Shown: positions 36,771 through 45,431 of the stretch, piece by piece | Position numbering within the stretch: position 1 is the first letter of the stretch | How the letters are laid out: each line of letters opens with the position of its first letter | Source of the DNA: JAKVCB01 sp965243695 | GTDB taxonomy: Bacteria; Planctomycetota; Planctomycetia; Pirellulales; Lacipirellulaceae | Direction of reading: 5' to 3' | NCBI GenBank assembly: GCA_965243695.1 | Contig: CBDEWC010000014.1 | Location: 799,751-863,750, forward strand | Length of the DNA stretch: 64,000 nucleotides | Position numbers and translations under genes: made by a program | Notes under the pieces: generated by a model | The model's input: the letters and a program-made list of their open reading frames with translations, nothing else | Database searches by the model: none | What the model was told of the DNA's origin: nothing

Positions 36771-38900
36771 ATGTTGGCCCAGCTGCGGTGCCAAAAACGA
36801 AACGCAAAAATTTGTGGCATGACCGCCGCTGGGCGCTCTCTTTTTGTCCTGGGTCTCTTGTGGGTCTTTTGGAATGGACGGCTAGGCGCAGCCATCGTGG
36901 GGACCAGTGACACCGTTGGTGTGCAAACGAGTCTCCCATACCAGGTCATGGAGTTGCAGAATTCTTCGATGCTGTTTGCCTTTGAGGAAAACAGCAGTGT
37001 CATGCTCCCCGATTCCATAATCACGGACGCCATCGGTTACACCCCAGCAACGACAATCTCGTATGGGACCGAGGTCGACAGCTACTTCATACATGGCCAA
37101 TGGAATGAGTCACCTGTGACGATCAGTGGATCGATCACTTTTGACAACGAAATTCTAGGGGTCTTTGTTTCTGACAACGGGTTGCAGAACACCGATTTGT
37201 TCCTGGGTTTGTCCGGTGTGGAGTATCCGTCCATGTCGGTGAAACGCGGTCTTGAATCTAACGATCCCTATCAATACGACGCAATATGGATTTCACCCGA
37301 TTTGCGGACGATTGAAATGCAGTTGTCTTTTGGCCATGACACGCCTTGGAATCCGGACCAGTTTCGTGTGATCACGCATGCGGGCGCTCCAGTTAGTGGG
37401 ATGACTTTTTCGATCAGTGCTCAAGGGCCGACCGCAGGAAGTTTTGGGGCGGGCCCGGCAGTCTTCGATTCATTTTTTGGTCAGGAGATAGATGGGCATG
37501 ACCTCCTTACGGTGGGCTTACCTGCGCCACCCATGGTTCCCGAGCCGAATCCTCCTGTCGCAGGGGCTTCGAATCCCCCCGGCATTCTTTTTTCGGGGTC
37601 ACCAGTGGGTCTGGCCCCCAGCCTTGGGCTGGCCGGTGTGGCTGTTGGCGGCGAAATTAATGAAGGTGAAATCGATGCGCTGTCGTATGGTCGTGATAAG
37701 GGGAATGGGATTTTCTTCTCAGTCGATGAGTTCACCGAAGGCGTTTCAGACCGTCCTGGCGGTGTTGTGCCAAATGCGAACTCAGAAGGAGCAGTCGGTG
37801 CCGCCGAGGCGTCTGCCGACGTGTTTGTCTACCGGGGTCCCAAAGTTCCTACCCAGCAGCCCACGGTTTGGGCATTTGGCAACAGTGCCTTTTTGGATGG
37901 CGATGGTAGCAGCGCGGAGGGGTTGGGTTTGATAGAACCGAATCCTCCTGATTCGGTGGTGCTTCAAGAGGCGGGCGATCATCTCGACGCGATGGACATC
38001 GATACGCTTCCTAACGACATGCTTGGTCCGTTCTATTTTTCGTTGGATTCTTCCTTTGACGATCCCCTCGAGCCGGCAGGTCCGAACCTTGGAACCGCAG
38101 CAGCCAGTGGTTTTGTTGGCGGAGATGTTTTGCTCCAATCGACCCCTGGGGCAATCACGGCGATTTATGCCTCGGCACAAAATCTTGGCTTGGACATTGC
38201 AGGCGCTGACACGGATGATCTCGATGCGCTGGCCCTGTCGGATAATGGCGACATGATGTTCGACCCGTCGACAGACGAGATCTTTTTTTCCGTGCGACGT
38301 GGTTCACAGGTCATTGGCAAGCCCGATAGTCGGCTCGGGTTGCCTATTGAACCGGGAGACGTGTTGACGGCACCAGCGGCCGGAAGTCCACTGGGAACGG
38401 CTCCTGGAATTGTGATACCTGCCGAGGCGCTCGGGCTGGAGACTTCACGTGCCGGCGGGGGTGGGCCTGGGGTTGCTGCGTCGAGTTCGGTTGCGTCCAG
38501 TTCGGTTGGGTCGACATCGGGCGAATTGTCGGGGTTGGATTCCGGCCAGGCGTCCATTGATGGAGATATGGACTGTGACGGGACTCTCGATCTGCCTGAC
38601 GACCAGGAGCTATTCGTGGTTGGATTAATCGATGACTGGGATTACAGCCAGATCTGTCACGATCGGCAGCAAACGGTACCTCAGCTATTTGACCTGCCTG
38701 TCAAACGAGGTAATTTCGACGACGATTTTACATCCTTCGACTTTCGTGACATTGAAGGATTCAAGCAGGCATTTATCTTAACGAGTCCAGGCCCTCTTCC
38801 TGACGGATTTTCGTCCTCGCTTCCTGAACCGTCTGCTTTTCTGTTGATCACGGTTTCCGCTTGTTGCCTGGCAGGCCTGAGAGGTTGGAGCAACACGTGA
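36771..38900 (+). CDS. Large secreted PEP-CTERM protein
   Basis: The ATG at 36771 has GAGGAG seven bases upstream and leads into a long n-region and hydrophobic core (SLFVLGLLWVFWNGRLGAA), a signal peptide; ATG 36819 is the alternative. The first third (to about 220) looks like a beta-sandwich. The middle third (about 250-600) contains repeated acidic motifs such as DALSYGRDKGNGIFFSVDEF, DLDALALSDNGDMMFDPS and DEIFFSVRRGS, which read as paired calcium-binding or propeller-like strands; I do not know the family. A short three-copy AS[SV] repeat lies near residue 570. The C-terminus has LPEPSAFLLITV and a short basic-poor tail. The stop overlaps the GTG start of the next gene. Confidence 0.78.
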   Translation: MLAQLRCQKRNAKICGMTAAGRSLFVLGLLWVFWNGRLGAAIVGTSDTVGVQTSLPYQVMELQNSSMLFAFEENSSVMLPDSIITDAIGYTPATTISYGTEVDSYFIHGQWNESPVTISGSITFDNEILGVFVSDNGLQNTDLFLGLSGVEYPSMSVKRGLESNDPYQYDAIWISPDLRTIEMQLSFGHDTPWNPDQFRVITHAGAPVSGMTFSISAQGPTAGSFGAGPAVFDSFFGQEIDGHDLLTVGLPAPPMVPEPNPPVAGASNPPGILFSGSPVGLAPSLGLAGVAVGGEINEGEIDALSYGRDKGNGIFFSVDEFTEGVSDRPGGVVPNANSEGAVGAAEASADVFVYRGPKVPTQQPTVWAFGNSAFLDGDGSSAEGLGLIEPNPPDSVVLQEAGDHLDAMDIDTLPNDMLGPFYFSLDSSFDDPLEPAGPNLGTAAASGFVGGDVLLQSTPGAITAIYASAQNLGLDIAGADTDDLDALALSDNGDMMFDPSTDEIFFSVRRGSQVIGKPDSRLGLPIEPGDVLTAPAAGSPLGTAPGIVIPAEALGLETSRAGGGGPGVAASSSVASSSVGSTSGELSGLDSGQASIDGDMDCDGTLDLPDDQELFVVGLIDDWDYSQICHDRQQTVPQLFDLPVKRGNFDDDFTSFDFRDIEGFKQAFILTSPGPLPDGFSSSLPEPSAFLLITVSACCLAGLRGWSNT

Positions 38901-39802
38901 GACGCCCAATCTCAAGTGTGATCGAGGGCAAATATTTTTGTTCGCGTACGCAGTCAAGATGGCTTGAGTGCTGCACTCGTCGGGCCGGATTTACGCTGGT
39001 CGAACTCTTAGTGGTAATCGCAATCATCGGGATCTTGATCGCTTTACTCTTGCCGGCAGTCCAGGCGGCCCGCGAAGCGTCTCGACGTACCAGTTGCCGG
39101 AACAACCTCAAGCAACTGGGATTGGCCCTGCACCATTACCACGACACCTACAAATCGTTTCCGATGGGAACCAATATTCATCGATCCAGTTCGTGTTATG
39201 GTCTCAGTTGGCACGTCTACCTGTTGCCATTTGTTGAGGAACAAGACATTTACGCGCAGATTAATCCAGAGGCGGGACCTTGCGGTGAGGGTGGAGTGCC
39301 TAATTCCACCGGCGTGCCTATCTTTCGGTGCCCCAGTTCCGAGCTGGCGCAAGGCAAAACGAACTATGCCGGTACTGCCGGGGCCCGCAAACTCAAGGAT
39401 CAGCATTCCTCTTGTGGTGACTACGCAACCGACGGGGTGCTGTATCCACTCAGCCAAACACGCATCAAGCATGTGGTCGATGGCACGTCGCATACCCTTT
39501 TGGTTGGCGAGCGAATCTATGGGGTCGATTACTGGATGTACGGGGCTTCTTTTCGCAAGGTCAGGGAGGAAGAGCAGACGTGTATGAAGGCGGTTAAGAA
39601 TGTTGTTTACCCGCTCAACACCGATCAACGAGTCGATCGGGAAAACGACTTTTTCTTTGGGAGTGAGCATTCCGGGGGTGCCCAGTTCGCTTACGCCGAT
39701 GGGCACGTTGGTTTCATCAACGAAACAATCAACTTTACCGTCTACCAGGATCTCAGCACCAAGTCTGGTGGTGAAGTCATGGAGGGCTTGGATTTGCAGT
39801 AG
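38897..39802 (+). CDS. DUF1559 pseudopilin-like protein, GTG start coupled to the gene upstream
   Basis: The pilin-like segment GFTLVELLVVIAIIGILIAL and the conserved NNLKQLGLALHHYHDTYKSF show the DUF1559 family, and the C-terminal H-X9-DG reads HSGGAQFAYADG. GTG at 38897 overlaps the upstream TGA stop as GTGA, with TTGGAG six bases before it, so I take this start (301 residues); TTG at 38861 would cause a long overlap. The 38-residue leader before the cleavage site is longer than in most relatives. The 3' end overlaps the convergent kinase gene by 26 bp. This placement suggests that this pseudopilin is made with the large PEP-CTERM protein. Confidence 0.86.
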   Translation: MRRPISSVIEGKYFCSRTQSRWLECCTRRAGFTLVELLVVIAIIGILIALLLPAVQAAREASRRTSCRNNLKQLGLALHHYHDTYKSFPMGTNIHRSSSCYGLSWHVYLLPFVEEQDIYAQINPEAGPCGEGGVPNSTGVPIFRCPSSELAQGKTNYAGTAGARKLKDQHSSCGDYATDGVLYPLSQTRIKHVVDGTSHTLLVGERIYGVDYWMYGASFRKVREEEQTCMKAVKNVVYPLNTDQRVDRENDFFFGSEHSGGAQFAYADGHVGFINETINFTVYQDLSTKSGGEVMEGLDLQ

Positions 39803-42041
39803 GTTGTTGCGAGGATGCTTCGACGAGGATCGGTTCGGATCCTGCCAGCTTGCAGGCCAGGCGGTGAAGGAGCATCGGTTCCTTAGGCCAATTGGCATCC
39901 AGTTTTTCGGTTGCCTTGAACGCTTTCTCAATACTATGAGTTCCCACACCGGTATCACCGCCTGCGCGTTGCCAGAGACCCAGCTGGGCGTAAGCATCAC
40001 GGAGATCGACCGAATAATTGGCGCGACTTGGATGGTCGGCGACCAGCCCTTTTCGGATTTGCACACTCTGCTGGCCGGCGGCGACCGCGTCTTTGCTATT
40101 TTCCGTCAGATGCTTCAGCGTTCCAAGGTGCAAATAACACTTGCCGAGCGCTTCTTGATATCTCATATCGGTTGGATGCTGTTCGGCCAGCTCCGAGAGC
40201 ATGGTGCCCGCCTGTTCGAAAAGCTGAATGGCTTCCTCGGTTTTCCCTAGTGCTTCGACCACCGTGGCCAATCCCAGGTAGGTATGTACACGTTGCTGGA
40301 GATCGGCTGGCTTATTTTGCATGTTGGCAACGATTGACCGGTGGTGGTCCTGCGCCAGTTGAAGAAGGTGTGTCCGCGGTGACTGGGCTTTGTTGAATTG
40401 TGGCGCAAAATGGTCCCAATCAAGTTTGGCTTCCTGGAGTTCTTCCTGGAGTTCATTGCTTTGGGTCACCAGCCGATCAATCAAATCGCCTCTTTCGATT
40501 CCCAGTGCTGCGATTCGGTTTCGCTGCCATCTTTCCCAAATCGCCAGCGGGGGACTGACCACGGCGATCAAGGTGACCAACGCCACCACGGTTGCTGCCA
40601 TCGGCTTTCTCTTGCACCACCGCCCGCCACGGGCAATTCGGCCAAGCGGCCGTGCCTGGATAGGTTCGCCATGAAGGTAGCGGCGCAATTCATGGGCCAA
40701 GCTTTGTGCCGATGGATACCGCCGGTTCGGATCCTTCTCTAAACATTTTAGGCAGATCGTTTCCAGGTCGCGCGGAATTCGCGCATCGAGTTTTCGAGGG
40801 CTGGGAGGGTCGTCCAGGAGGACCTGGGAAATGAGCGTCACACGATTGGTGCCACGGAAGGGTCGTTCACCCGTCAGCAGTTCAAACAGAATCACCCCCA
40901 GCGAGTAGACGTCGCTGCGCCGGTCGGACCAGTGCCCTTCGCCGCGGGCTTGTTCGGGAGACATGTAGGCGGGAGTTCCCAGGATCTGCCCATCGACAGT
41001 CATGGTGATCTCGCCCGCCTCGCGTTTGGCCAGCCCAAAGTCCATCACATGAGGTTCGCCCACCTCGTCCAGCATCACGTTGGACGGTTTGAGATCCCGA
41101 TGAACGACACCGGCGGTGTGGGCGTGATGCAGCGCGTCGGCCATGGTGACGCAGAGTTCTACCGATTCGTGGAAGGTTGGCCGTTGGTCCCGTAGCCACT
41201 CGGACAGCGTCATGCCGCGGACCAGGTCGCTGACAATGTAGACCGTGCCATCTTCTTGACCCACTTCGTGTACGCTGACAATGTTTGGATGGGACAACTG
41301 GGCGGTTGCCCGGGCTTCGCGCAAAAACTGTTCTGCCTGAAGGGTGTCCAGCTGGCCCTTGCGGGGAATTTTGACGGCCACCCGTCGATCCAACGTGGTA
41401 TCGCGCGCTTCCCACACGGTGCCAAAACTTCCGGCTCCAAGTTGGGAGATCAGTTCAAAATGGGCCATCCTGGACACCCCGCGTTCCGGCGCAGCACCGC
41501 GTGGGCTGTCGACGAGGCTGAACTGACTTCCGCAGAGGTTACAAGTAATGTCCGACCAGGACGTATGGACAACAAGTTGGATTGCCTCGCGGCAATTGGG
41601 GCAGCGGACTCGCAGGCCGTCGCTTTCGAATCGTTGGTCCGCAACTGGCATGGGAGTTGTCACTGCCAAGAGCGGATCCTTGGGCTCCTCGCCCCCACCG
41701 AATGCTCCGGGTCCGTGGTTTTCTACAGCCTTGTCACCCTGATTCTCTTGACGGTTCTTAAAGACATCGTCGACGATGGACCGGTGTTGAGAAAAACGGC
41801 GGCGGTATTCTTCTGCCGCTGGAGATTCGTTGCGTTGCTGGCGGTAATCCAACTCCAACCCGATTAACTCGGGCAACAGCATCTGTTGGGTCGTCTCATC
41901 AACATCTTTCAGGTAATCTTCGAGGGCCGGTGTCTCACCGGCCTTCCAGCACTGTTCGAATGCGTCGCAAACGTGGTCAACTTGATCTTCGTCAGATGAC
42001 GAGATCGACGCACTTTCACCCGTGGAAGGCCTGCTATCCAT
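39777..42041 (-). CDS. Membrane Ser/Thr protein kinase with TPR tail
   Basis: The N-terminus (about residues 1-125) resembles the acidic helical region often found in planctomycete kinases. It is followed by a two-pair Cys ribbon (CPNC...CNLC) near 145-180, then a Hanks-type kinase: ISQLGAGSFGTVW glycine loop, VAVKIP lysine, HRDLKPSNVML catalytic loop, DFGLAK, and SPEQARG. All essential residues are intact. A membrane helix (TVVALVTLIAVVSPPLAIW) follows, then about 230 residues of TPR-like helices outside the membrane. The ECF sigma gene ends 3 bp upstream, so the two are surely co-transcribed. The kinase probably controls or is controlled by that sigma factor, as in other planctomycete sigma-kinase pairs (inference). 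Confidence 0.93.
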   Translation of the reverse strand: MDSRPSTGESASISSSDEDQVDHVCDAFEQCWKAGETPALEDYLKDVDETTQQMLLPELIGLELDYRQQRNESPAAEEYRRRFSQHRSIVDDVFKNRQENQGDKAVENHGPGAFGGGEEPKDPLLAVTTPMPVADQRFESDGLRVRCPNCREAIQLVVHTSWSDITCNLCGSQFSLVDSPRGAAPERGVSRMAHFELISQLGAGSFGTVWEARDTTLDRRVAVKIPRKGQLDTLQAEQFLREARATAQLSHPNIVSVHEVGQEDGTVYIVSDLVRGMTLSEWLRDQRPTFHESVELCVTMADALHHAHTAGVVHRDLKPSNVMLDEVGEPHVMDFGLAKREAGEITMTVDGQILGTPAYMSPEQARGEGHWSDRRSDVYSLGVILFELLTGERPFRGTNRVTLISQVLLDDPPSPRKLDARIPRDLETICLKCLEKDPNRRYPSAQSLAHELRRYLHGEPIQARPLGRIARGGRWCKRKPMAATVVALVTLIAVVSPPLAIWERWQRNRIAALGIERGDLIDRLVTQSNELQEELQEAKLDWDHFAPQFNKAQSPRTHLLQLAQDHHRSIVANMQNKPADLQQRVHTYLGLATVVEALGKTEEAIQLFEQAGTMLSELAEQHPTDMRYQEALGKCYLHLGTLKHLTENSKDAVAAGQQSVQIRKGLVADHPSRANYSVDLRDAYAQLGLWQRAGGDTGVGTHSIEKAFKATEKLDANWPKEPMLLHRLACKLAGSEPILVEASSQQPTANPSPP

Positions 42042-42044
42042 GGT

Positions 42045-42650
42045 TCAAAGGTTTTCCGACCAACGATTGCGAATCCGTTTTAGTTTTCGTTCCACGGTAC
42101 GTTCGACCACGTCTAATTTCTCGGCAATTTCAGCGTTCGTGTAGCCTTCAAGCTTGAGACGCGCGATGGTTTGCAATTGGTCGTCCAACTGCGACATCAT
42201 TAAACCGCACTGTTCATCCAGTTCGCAAATGAGGGATGGCGTTGGTTGGTGCCCCACGAATTCGAGGACGCGGTTGGAATCGTTTTCGTGGCCGGGCATG
42301 ACGCGCACCGAGTCGCCACGAACTTGTCCGCGACCACGTTTCTGGGCCAGCGTGTGAGCGCGTTGGTCAAGTGCCTTGTAGACCGTAATTTTAACCAAAA
42401 GAGGCCAGAGGTGCGTGCGATCGTCGAGTTGGGGAAAATTTCCCGCCTTCACGCCTTCAAAGAAGCTGGCCAAAGCCTGCATGGCAACATCTTCTTCATC
42501 TTGAGCGCGACGTGATATGTTGCGCAGCCGGGTTCGCGCCAGGCCAGTTAGCCGTTGAAAATAGCGGTTGAACAACTCTTGCTGGGCTGTCCCTTCGTCG
42601 CCATCTTTGAGCTCGCAGATCCAGTGCGTGACAGAACCTTCGGTTTCCAC
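42045..42650 (-). CDS. ECF-family RNA polymerase sigma factor
   Basis: Sigma region 2 contains ARTRLRNISRRAQDEEDVAM and region 4 contains LKLEGYTNAEIAEKLDVVER, a helix-turn-helix. The acidic DEED motif is typical of planctomycete ECF factors of the RpoE/ECF01-like groups associated with Ser/Thr kinases. I place the start at GTG 42650, preceded by GGAG eight bases upstream, giving about 201 residues. The frame is open to 42764 (ATG), which would add 38 residues without a known domain. It is immediately upstream of the kinase (3-bp gap). No anti-sigma gene is present, so regulation by the kinase is plausible. Confidence 0.87.
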   Translation of the reverse strand: METEGSVTHWICELKDGDEGTAQQELFNRYFQRLTGLARTRLRNISRRAQDEEDVAMQALASFFEGVKAGNFPQLDDRTHLWPLLVKITVYKALDQRAHTLAQKRGRGQVRGDSVRVMPGHENDSNRVLEFVGHQPTPSLICELDEQCGLMMSQLDDQLQTIARLKLEGYTNAEIAEKLDVVERTVERKLKRIRNRWSENL

Positions 42651-42965
42651 GATTGAATGCTCCAGCAGAACAAAAGTCGAGACAGGAAGTAGCGGTCCAG
42701 GGACCAGGTGCTTTGAAAAGTTGGTCCCACCTATTATTCTACGCCACCGGGCTGGTTCGTGCATCCTGAGGATTGGGCCATCTCAAAAAACAGGGCCACC
42801 TCCAAGCGTTACCAAGCAATCTGGCCACCCGTGACGGCTGGCAAGAACTCGAACCGCTTGCGTAGTTTGCGAGTAGCGTGTTGCAAAACGGCAAAGTTAC
42901 CACGATCCGGGTATTGGCGATGAAGGCTCGATTCCGCTGGAATCACGCCACCAAGAGGTGGATTT
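42651..42965. other. Intergenic region, 315 bp, possible N-terminal extension of ECF gene
   Basis: The half nearest the ECF sigma gene is open in that gene's frame to 42764. The rest shows no repeat, RNA gene or clear promoter. Confidence 0.4.
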
Positions 42966-44222
42966 TCAGGCGGATGCTTCGCTGAACCATTCCACGGGTA
43001 TGACCCTTAATCGCGCTCCCATTCCGTTGCAAATGCCACTCCCGAGATCGTAGGTAATCGCGGCCTGGTCCCCGGCAAAGGCAATTGTCGGATAACAGAT
43101 TCGGAGAGCGCCTGGAGCCCGGTGGTATCTCTCGGCAGGTTCCGGCTGGAGGCCGCCGTAGATCTCGTAGGCCTGGCAGGCGACCGCATCGGAAGCAGGT
43201 GGAGGTGTGACGATGTTCACATCATCGAGGGCCTCCAGGTTCTTGAAGTTCTCCCAGGTTTCTCCTTCGTCGGTGGAGATTGCGCTGGAGAGGCGAATCC
43301 TGCATCGGTTAGTAACGATCTCCTGGCGGGATGCCTGGTTCCACACCATCAACAGGTTGCCTGTGGAGGGTATGCGGTGGAGGAAGGCGGGCGCGTTGGC
43401 AGCAGCGATGTGCACCGGCCCGGGCCGGGTCCAGGAAAGCCCCTCGTCCGAAGAGTAGGACTTGTACATCCTTCCCATTCCCGAACGAAGATGCATGAGC
43501 AGCCGGCCATCTCGCAGTTCCACTACGGTTGGCTCCTCCAGGTCCCAGGCAGCCCGGTTCACACTTGTAAAAAGCTCACTCAGGCTGCGCTTCCAGGTCT
43601 TCCCTTCATCATCGGAGATACATGTGTAACTGTAGGAGAACGTTGGGGAGGGGATGCCATCCTCCGTATTCCAGTTTTCCGCCTCGCCGCCCGTTTGTGG
43701 GCTGATCCACCGGAAAACAGGCGCTAGCAGTCGCCCGCCGGACAGCACTATGGCATGTCCGGTGCAGCAGCATGAGTGTACCGTGTCCATCAGCACCGGG
43801 TCGGACCAGGTGTGTCCACGGTCATCGCTGACCCGAAAAAACACCATGCTCCCTTCCTCGCGTCCCGGGTGCCCATATTCCTTGGCGATATCGGTGTAGA
43901 CCATTCCCAGGCCACCCGACTTCAGGTGCAGTACAGTGATGTGAAACCCGACTACGTCATTGCCGTTGGCATCCTTGGCCCGCCACTGTTCCTGCCACGT
44001 GCGGCCGGCATCGTTGGACGATTTGAAATGAATGGAGCGGTCGGTGTAGAGTTCGCTGTAGACAAACCACAACTCGCCGTCTCGATCCCCTTCCAGGATG
44101 AGCGGCTCTACGTGTCCGGGAGTTTCCGGCTCAAGAATATCGAGTTTAAAAAAACGTTCAACATCCAGCGGTGCTCCTGGGCTACGCCCGCTCAGCTGGT
44201 CACTCCACTCGGTATCGCGCAT
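42966..44222 (-). CDS. Sialidase-like (BNR/Asp-box) protein
   Basis: A six-bladed propeller of the sialidase superfamily. Five Asp boxes of the S-x-D-x-G-x-T/S-W type are visible: SNDAGRTW, SDDRGHTW, SDDEGKTW, SSDEGLSW and STDEGETW. There is an N-terminal FYPxxP-like segment and C-terminal LRICYPTIAFAGDQAAITYD typical of planctomycete exo-alpha-sialidase-like proteins. There is no signal peptide, so it may be cytoplasmic or use another route. An unusual CCCTGH run in the middle could bind metal, which I cannot confirm. Whether it cleaves sialic acid or another sugar is not known. It is flanked by gaps of about 315 bp (to the ECF gene start) and 186 bp without clear signals. Confidence 0.83.
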   Translation of the reverse strand: MRDTEWSDQLSGRSPGAPLDVERFFKLDILEPETPGHVEPLILEGDRDGELWFVYSELYTDRSIHFKSSNDAGRTWQEQWRAKDANGNDVVGFHITVLHLKSGGLGMVYTDIAKEYGHPGREEGSMVFFRVSDDRGHTWSDPVLMDTVHSCCCTGHAIVLSGGRLLAPVFRWISPQTGGEAENWNTEDGIPSPTFSYSYTCISDDEGKTWKRSLSELFTSVNRAAWDLEEPTVVELRDGRLLMHLRSGMGRMYKSYSSDEGLSWTRPGPVHIAAANAPAFLHRIPSTGNLLMVWNQASRQEIVTNRCRIRLSSAISTDEGETWENFKNLEALDDVNIVTPPPASDAVACQAYEIYGGLQPEPAERYHRAPGALRICYPTIAFAGDQAAITYDLGSGICNGMGARLRVIPVEWFSEASA

Positions 44223-44408
44223 TGGTTAGTTTCTCCTTGTTAAGACGTTGATACGTATAGCACTAGGGCGATCTGATAGCAACCTTGAGTTACAAGGAGT
44301 CAGGCCTGGCGAGCCTGTTTGGGTGCAGAGCGCACCACGACTGCGAAATTGTCATGCGTAACGACAGATTGTAATCCCCCTATTTCTTGTTCAGGGGATT
44401 GTCACCAG

Positions 44409-45230
44409 TTATTCCTGCGCGACGGTCACAAGCTCGTTGCTCACCGCCTCAATCTGTGTCGTTTCAACCTGGCTGAGGCCTTCCGCATAACCGACCACCA
44501 GAGACAGGTCGCAGAGACGATTGATCTGTTGGGGAATGCCGTGAGCCAGGTGGTGGAGTGTCTCGACGGCTTCGGGTGTGAAGATATCGCGAGTGGCACC
44601 GGCTGCCGTCAGGCGATGTTGGACATAACTGGCAGTTTCGTCGATGTTGAGTGGGCGCAGCAAGGTTTTGACGGCCACACGCTCGTCCAGACTGGGTATC
44701 CGGCGGAGTGTTGAAAGGAGCCCTTGCTGGCCAACCAGGATGAGTGTCAGGGCGGGTCGACCTTCCCATTGAAAATTGACAAGCAGCCGAAGTGTCTCCA
44801 GCACACCGCAGTCTTCCAACAAGTGGGCCTCGTCAATGACGATCGTCGCATGCCGGTTTTGCCGGCTGTTTTCGGTGACGAAGCCTTCCAGCCGGCTGAC
44901 ACTCTCGTCAATGGTGAACCGCGGTGGTTCCGAGGGAGCAGTGCCGAGTTGATTTGCCAGGTAGGCCAACAGTTCCCGGGCGGGCATTTGCGGGAATACA
45001 AGGTGAACGAATGGCTGAAATGGGTCGGTCAACTCTTGTTTGAGCAGACTGACAAGCAAGGTTTTTCCAGTACCCGCCGGGCCGGCAAGCACGATCGTAC
45101 CGCGGCGGCTTTCAATCCCGTATCGGATCTTCAGTAGTGCCCCCTGATGGGATTCGCAAGGGTAGAAGGCCCTGCGTTCAGAGGTCGGTTCAAAAGGTTT
45201 GGTTTCAAGCTGCCAGTAGTCAAGATACAT
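44409..45230 (-). CDS. ExeA-like AAA ATPase, exosortase-locus type
   Basis: Opens with MYLDYWQLETKPFEPTSE, the start of secretion ATPases of the ExeA family, including the group found at PEP-CTERM/exosortase loci (TIGR03015, from memory). Walker A is GPAGTGKTLL, Walker B TIVIDEAHLL, followed by a sensor-like LTLILVGQQ and an arginine-rich LDERVAVKTLLRPL. The ATG at 45230 gives 273 residues; the frame open to 45290 adds an unrelated leader. It follows the CpsD-like gene after 40 bp when that gene is read in its corrected frame, so all three minus-strand genes form one operon. Confidence 0.86.
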   Translation of the reverse strand: MYLDYWQLETKPFEPTSERRAFYPCESHQGALLKIRYGIESRRGTIVLAGPAGTGKTLLVSLLKQELTDPFQPFVHLVFPQMPARELLAYLANQLGTAPSEPPRFTIDESVSRLEGFVTENSRQNRHATIVIDEAHLLEDCGVLETLRLLVNFQWEGRPALTLILVGQQGLLSTLRRIPSLDERVAVKTLLRPLNIDETASYVQHRLTAAGATRDIFTPEAVETLHHLAHGIPQQINRLCDLSLVVGYAEGLSQVETTQIEAVSNELVTVAQE

Positions 45231-45270
45231 GGTTTTACAATGAGTCGTTAATGGTGGGTGAAGCTGTCGC

Positions 45271-45431
45271 TCACACAAGGTTTTCGACAACCCCTAGGAC
45301 AGGACAGCGAATCTTTTCCAGGGTGCGCGTCACGGTATTGCGATCGTGGTCGCTGTGCGAGTTAGCATTTGCAACCAATATGGAGGCGTCGATCCTCATG
45401 GTTTCGATAAGCTGCAGCTGCAGCTTGTGTG
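45271..45431 (-). other. Displaced C-terminal tail of the CpsD-like ATPase
   Basis: In the -1 frame after the 24-bp repeats the sequence encodes HKLQLQLIETMRIDASILVA and on to RTLEKIRCPVLGVVENLV, ending at a TGA at 45271-45273. This is the expected last helix-strand of the P-loop fold. It lies between the in-frame stop and the ExeA-like start. Confidence 0.7.
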
